Below are positions 61,572-64,000 of a stretch of DNA of 64,000 nucleotides, piece by piece. The stretch's first letter is position 1; each line of letters opens with the position of its first letter. Made by a program: the position numbers and the translations under genes. Below the pieces are notes generated by a model. That model worked only from the letters and a program-made list of their open reading frames with translations. It was not told the DNA's origin and ran no database searches. Source of the stretch: JANQOH01 sp965214495 (lineage in GTDB: Bacteria > Pseudomonadota > Alphaproteobacteria > UBA7887); the NCBI GenBank assembly GCA_965214495.1, contig OZ243958.1, forward strand, positions 1,922,001 through 1,986,000. Reading direction: 5' to 3'.

Positions 61572-63998
61572 TTACAGCGCGCCGCCGCCGGGCGCGGCGA
61601 TGCGCCCGACTTCGCGCCGGATCGGGCCGCCGCGATCGAGGTCGTCGAGGACGATCCCCACCACCCACCGCCGCCCGTCGAAGCGGCTTTCGCGCCCGAC
61701 CTCGCGTTGCGGCGTTCCCCGGTTGACGAACTGGATCGACACTTCGGGCGCACCGCCGGCATTGCGCCGGTGCCGGGGATGGCTTGCCGGCAGGATTTCC
61801 TCTCCGGCCTCGACGATCACCGGCAGTTCGCGCGGGCGCAGCCGCCCGGCGAGGCCGCCGCGATGGAATCGCGGCGCGTCCGCCCACAACGCCGGCGGCA
61901 CGCCGTAGCGCCGCACACCACCGAGCGCACCGGCCACGCCGCCGCCGTGCCAGACTGCATGGAAGACGTTGCCCGCGCCCGCGGCGGCGGGAACCGGCAC
62001 GCCGCCGCCGAACAGCGACGAGAGGAGGCCGCCCGGTCCACCGCCGCCGAACACGCCGCCGAGGGCGCCGGCAAGCGGTTCGATAATGCTTTGCCGCACC
62101 GCGATTCGCGCAAGTTCGGTGACGATGTGGTCCGCCAGCGACGAGAAATCGAGCTTGCCGCGCTGGATGAACCCGACCAGCGCATCTTCCATGGAGCGGA
62201 AGGCGCCGCTCAAGGCGCTCTCGACATGCGCCGCCGTGTCTCCCGCCTCATCGGCGATGTCGCGCAACGCCCGCACGGCACCGTCCGAGGCGTCGCGCGA
62301 CTCGCGCAACTGTCGCTCGGCGGCCTCGCGGGCCGCCTCTTCGGCCGCCTGCGCCACTTGGTTAGCCTCCGCCGTGGCGCGCTCCACCCACGCACGCTCG
62401 ATCGCCCGAACCTGTGCGATATTCCCTGCTGTCGCGATATCCACTGCGCCCAGTGCGATGATTGTCTCATCGGCAAAGCGCTTCGCGGCGTCGAACCCCG
62501 AGACAAGGCCGAGATCGGCCTGACGCTCATAGATCCGCGCCATCACGCTGGCCCGGTCTTGGGCTAGCCTCTCCGCGTCCTGCGCCGCCTCTGCGTCCGC
62601 GCGCTCGCGCTTCTTCGCCTGCCTCACGTCGATCGCAGCGACCCGCTGCGCGTAGTCAGCGCGGACCGCCGCCTTCGTCGCCTCAACCTGCGTCGTGGAC
62701 GCAAGCTCCGTTTCTGCTCGCTCGTCGATCGCATCCAACCGTTCGCGCAGCCACCGGTCGAGCGCCTCACGCTCGGTCTCGTCGCGTCTGGCCACCATCT
62801 CGCGATGTCTCGCCTCGATCTCCACCAGAGCGTTGGAGCGCGGCGCGGCCTCCAGCGCGCCCGGATAGTCCGGCGCGATCCGCTTTTGCATCTCGCGGTC
62901 CGCCTGGATCGCCGCCTGTTGCAGCCCGCGGCGCAGCGCGTCGGCGTGCCTGGTGAGCGACCTGAGTTCTTCCTCGATCGCCGCGATGGCGAAGCGCAGC
63001 GTATCGGCCTCACCGGGAGCGGCGTTCGGATCGGCTTCCACGCGCTCCAGATCGCGGCGCAGCTGGGCGATATCGTTTCGACGCTTCTGCTCCGCTGTGC
63101 GGGCGCGCTCGAAGAGGCTCTGCACACCCGCCCGGTCCACACGCGCGGCTGCGACCAGCTTCGCCTGCGCTTTCGGGTCACTCTCGTCCGACGCCAGACC
63201 AGCGATCCGGCTCGCGGCACTCTCCGCCGACTCCGCCGGCGTTGTTGTGACAAGCCCGATCAGACCGCGCAGCGCGTCGGCCACGGAGCCTAGCCAGTCC
63301 AGCACAATGCTGTCAGCGATCTCGCGTTGCAGATCCCCGACGGCGTTGCCGAGCCGGGCGAAGCTCGACGCCGCGTCTTCGGTCGCATCCGCTACGCCAT
63401 CGGCAACATGCTCGCGCAGCGTGGTCGCGAACCGAGGCAGGAATTTGTCGGCCATCAGCTCGCCGGCGGCCAACATCCGGTCGAGTTCGGTGGTGGTAAC
63501 GCCCAGTGCTTTCGCCGCGATCTGGAAGGCACCCGGCAGATGTCCGCCGAACTGGCTGGTCAGTTCCTCTGCCGAGACCTTACCCCTACTCGCGATCTGC
63601 TGGAGCGCGAGCAACGCGCCGCCGGTCTGGTTGGCGGACAGGCCCATCGCCCGCGACGCTTCGGCGACGGCGGTGAACACCTGCCGCGTTGCCTCGCCCT
63701 CCAGGGCCGTTCCTCGTGTCGTTGCGGCAAAGCCCGAATAGGCATCTGCCGCCGCGGTGAGGTCGATGCCGAGGCGATCCGCCTCAGCGCGCAGAAACTG
63801 GAATTCGCGCGCGCCGGCAGCAGCCGATCCGGTGGCGGATCGAAACCGCGCCTCCAGGCGCTCCGCGTCCAACCCGGCATCGACGACGCCGCGCGTGAGG
63901 TCGGCTACAGCCTTGCCGGCGCGCAAGGTCACTGCCGCCCCGACATTGCCAAAGGCAGACGAGAAAGCGTAACCAACAATATTGATCTGTCCCGCCGC
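61572..63998 (-). CDS. Phage tail tape measure protein, 5' end outside the window
   Basis: At least 808 residues; the frame continues upstream past the window edge. It sets tail length and is ejected during infection. The N-terminal visible part (ARFRSATGSAAAGAREFQFL, GLSANQTGGALLALQQIASR, SQFGGHLPGAFQIAAKALGV) is the TMP/PhageMin tail domain. A long helical middle (RRDLERVEADPNAAPGEADT, AEEAAREAAERQLRESRDAS) and the Gly-rich GGVFGGGGPGGLLSSLFGGG, FHRGGLAGRLRPRELPVIVE C terminus are lambda-H-like. Stop at 61572, about 70 bp from repeat array 6. Confidence 0.9.
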   Translation of the reverse strand, partial: AAGQINIVGYAFSSAFGNVGAAVTLRAGKAVADLTRGVVDAGLDAERLEARFRSATGSAAAGAREFQFLRAEADRLGIDLTAAADAYSGFAATTRGTALEGEATRQVFTAVAEASRAMGLSANQTGGALLALQQIASRGKVSAEELTSQFGGHLPGAFQIAAKALGVTTTELDRMLAAGELMADKFLPRFATTLREHVADGVADATEDAASSFARLGNAVGDLQREIADSIVLDWLGSVADALRGLIGLVTTTPAESAESAASRIAGLASDESDPKAQAKLVAAARVDRAGVQSLFERARTAEQKRRNDIAQLRRDLERVEADPNAAPGEADTLRFAIAAIEEELRSLTRHADALRRGLQQAAIQADREMQKRIAPDYPGALEAAPRSNALVEIEARHREMVARRDETEREALDRWLRERLDAIDERAETELASTTQVEATKAAVRADYAQRVAAIDVRQAKKRERADAEAAQDAERLAQDRASVMARIYERQADLGLVSGFDAAKRFADETIIALGAVDIATAGNIAQVRAIERAWVERATAEANQVAQAAEEAAREAAERQLRESRDASDGAVRALRDIADEAGDTAAHVESALSGAFRSMEDALVGFIQRGKLDFSSLADHIVTELARIAVRQSIIEPLAGALGGVFGGGGPGGLLSSLFGGGVPVPAAAGAGNVFHAVWHGGGVAGALGGVRRYGVPPALWADAPRFHRGGLAGRLRPRELPVIVEAGEEILPASHPRHRRNAGGAPEVSIQFVNRGTPQREVGRESRFDGRRWVVGIVLDDLDRGGPIRREVGRIAAPGGGAL

Positions 63999-64000
63999 GT

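Noticed and set aside
59330..61900. CRISPR-like array or real genes in the tandem repeats
   Set aside because: Units are 236-297 bp with no short constant repeat/variable spacer pattern, and no cas genes; open frames there are translations of the repeats on both strands.
50731..64000. Gene transfer agent tail cluster
   Set aside because: The order tape measure, small tail protein, DUF1833, NlpC, J is siphophage-like; the DUF2460/DUF2163 genes expected in a GTA cluster are not seen.

Overview
The window is a GC-rich (roughly two-thirds G+C) bacterial chromosome segment. Several features point to an alphaproteobacterium, probably Rhodospirillales-like: hisZ directly followed by purA, malate synthase G, a class II DAHP synthase, cbiD-cobK, and dense overlapping operons with GTG starts. 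Ankyrin/SH3 secreted protein, a large autotransporter, toxin-antitoxin pairs, several IS families and many broken genes suggest a host-associated or genome-decaying lineage. That lifestyle is inference only; no rRNA gene is present to place the organism.

Layout. 1-11.2 kb is core: hisZ (3' part), purA, a ThDP-dependent acetolactate-synthase-like enzyme, tRNA-Glu, an Hsp20, glcB (malate synthase G, minus strand), an FAD hydroxylase with a beta-hydroxyacid dehydrogenase, a CinA-like amidohydrolase and a hicAB pair whose hicA looks frameshifted. 11.3-27.1 kb looks like a surface-glycan island. Near-identical tandem repeat arrays lie at both edges. Inside are an integrase fragment, a decayed IS, a frameshifted ABC exporter, five glycosyltransferases, two paralogous sulfotransferase genes each split by a different insertion sequence (IS1380 with a clean CTAG target duplication, and IS630), and two ribbon-helix-helix-like proteins. 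27.3-33.5 kb carries a zeta-toxin pair, a frameshifted autotransporter with a 17-bp homopolymer just upstream of its start, and a FitA remnant. 33.9-45.2 kb is again core-like: cbiD-cobK, a biotin carboxylase, a 1-Cys peroxiredoxin, tRNA-Val, an ExbB/MotB-like three-gene cassette, class II DAHP synthase, an SDR, nicotinate phosphoribosyltransferase and a large uncharacterised protein. 45.2-50.8 kb is repeat-dominated, with an ankyrin/SH3 protein, an IS110 transposase and a 493-bp direct duplication. 50.7-64.0 kb is a minus-strand siphophage-type tail module: tape measure, tail proteins, DUF1833 protein, NlpC/P60 peptidase, tail-tip protein J, small proteins and a 2-oxoglutarate oxygenase-like protein. 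A 2.2-kb repeat array interrupts it.

The unifying feature is a family of mosaic palindromic repeats. Each core pairs a hairpin built on GGCAACC/GGTTGCC with one built on GGCGCCC/GGGCGCC, bracketed by TGTAGGGGC and GCCCCTACA. Six arrays occur in the window, and they coincide with edges of islands, duplications and broken genes. I see no CRISPR array, no complete prophage, and no gene in the window that obviously mobilises these repeats.
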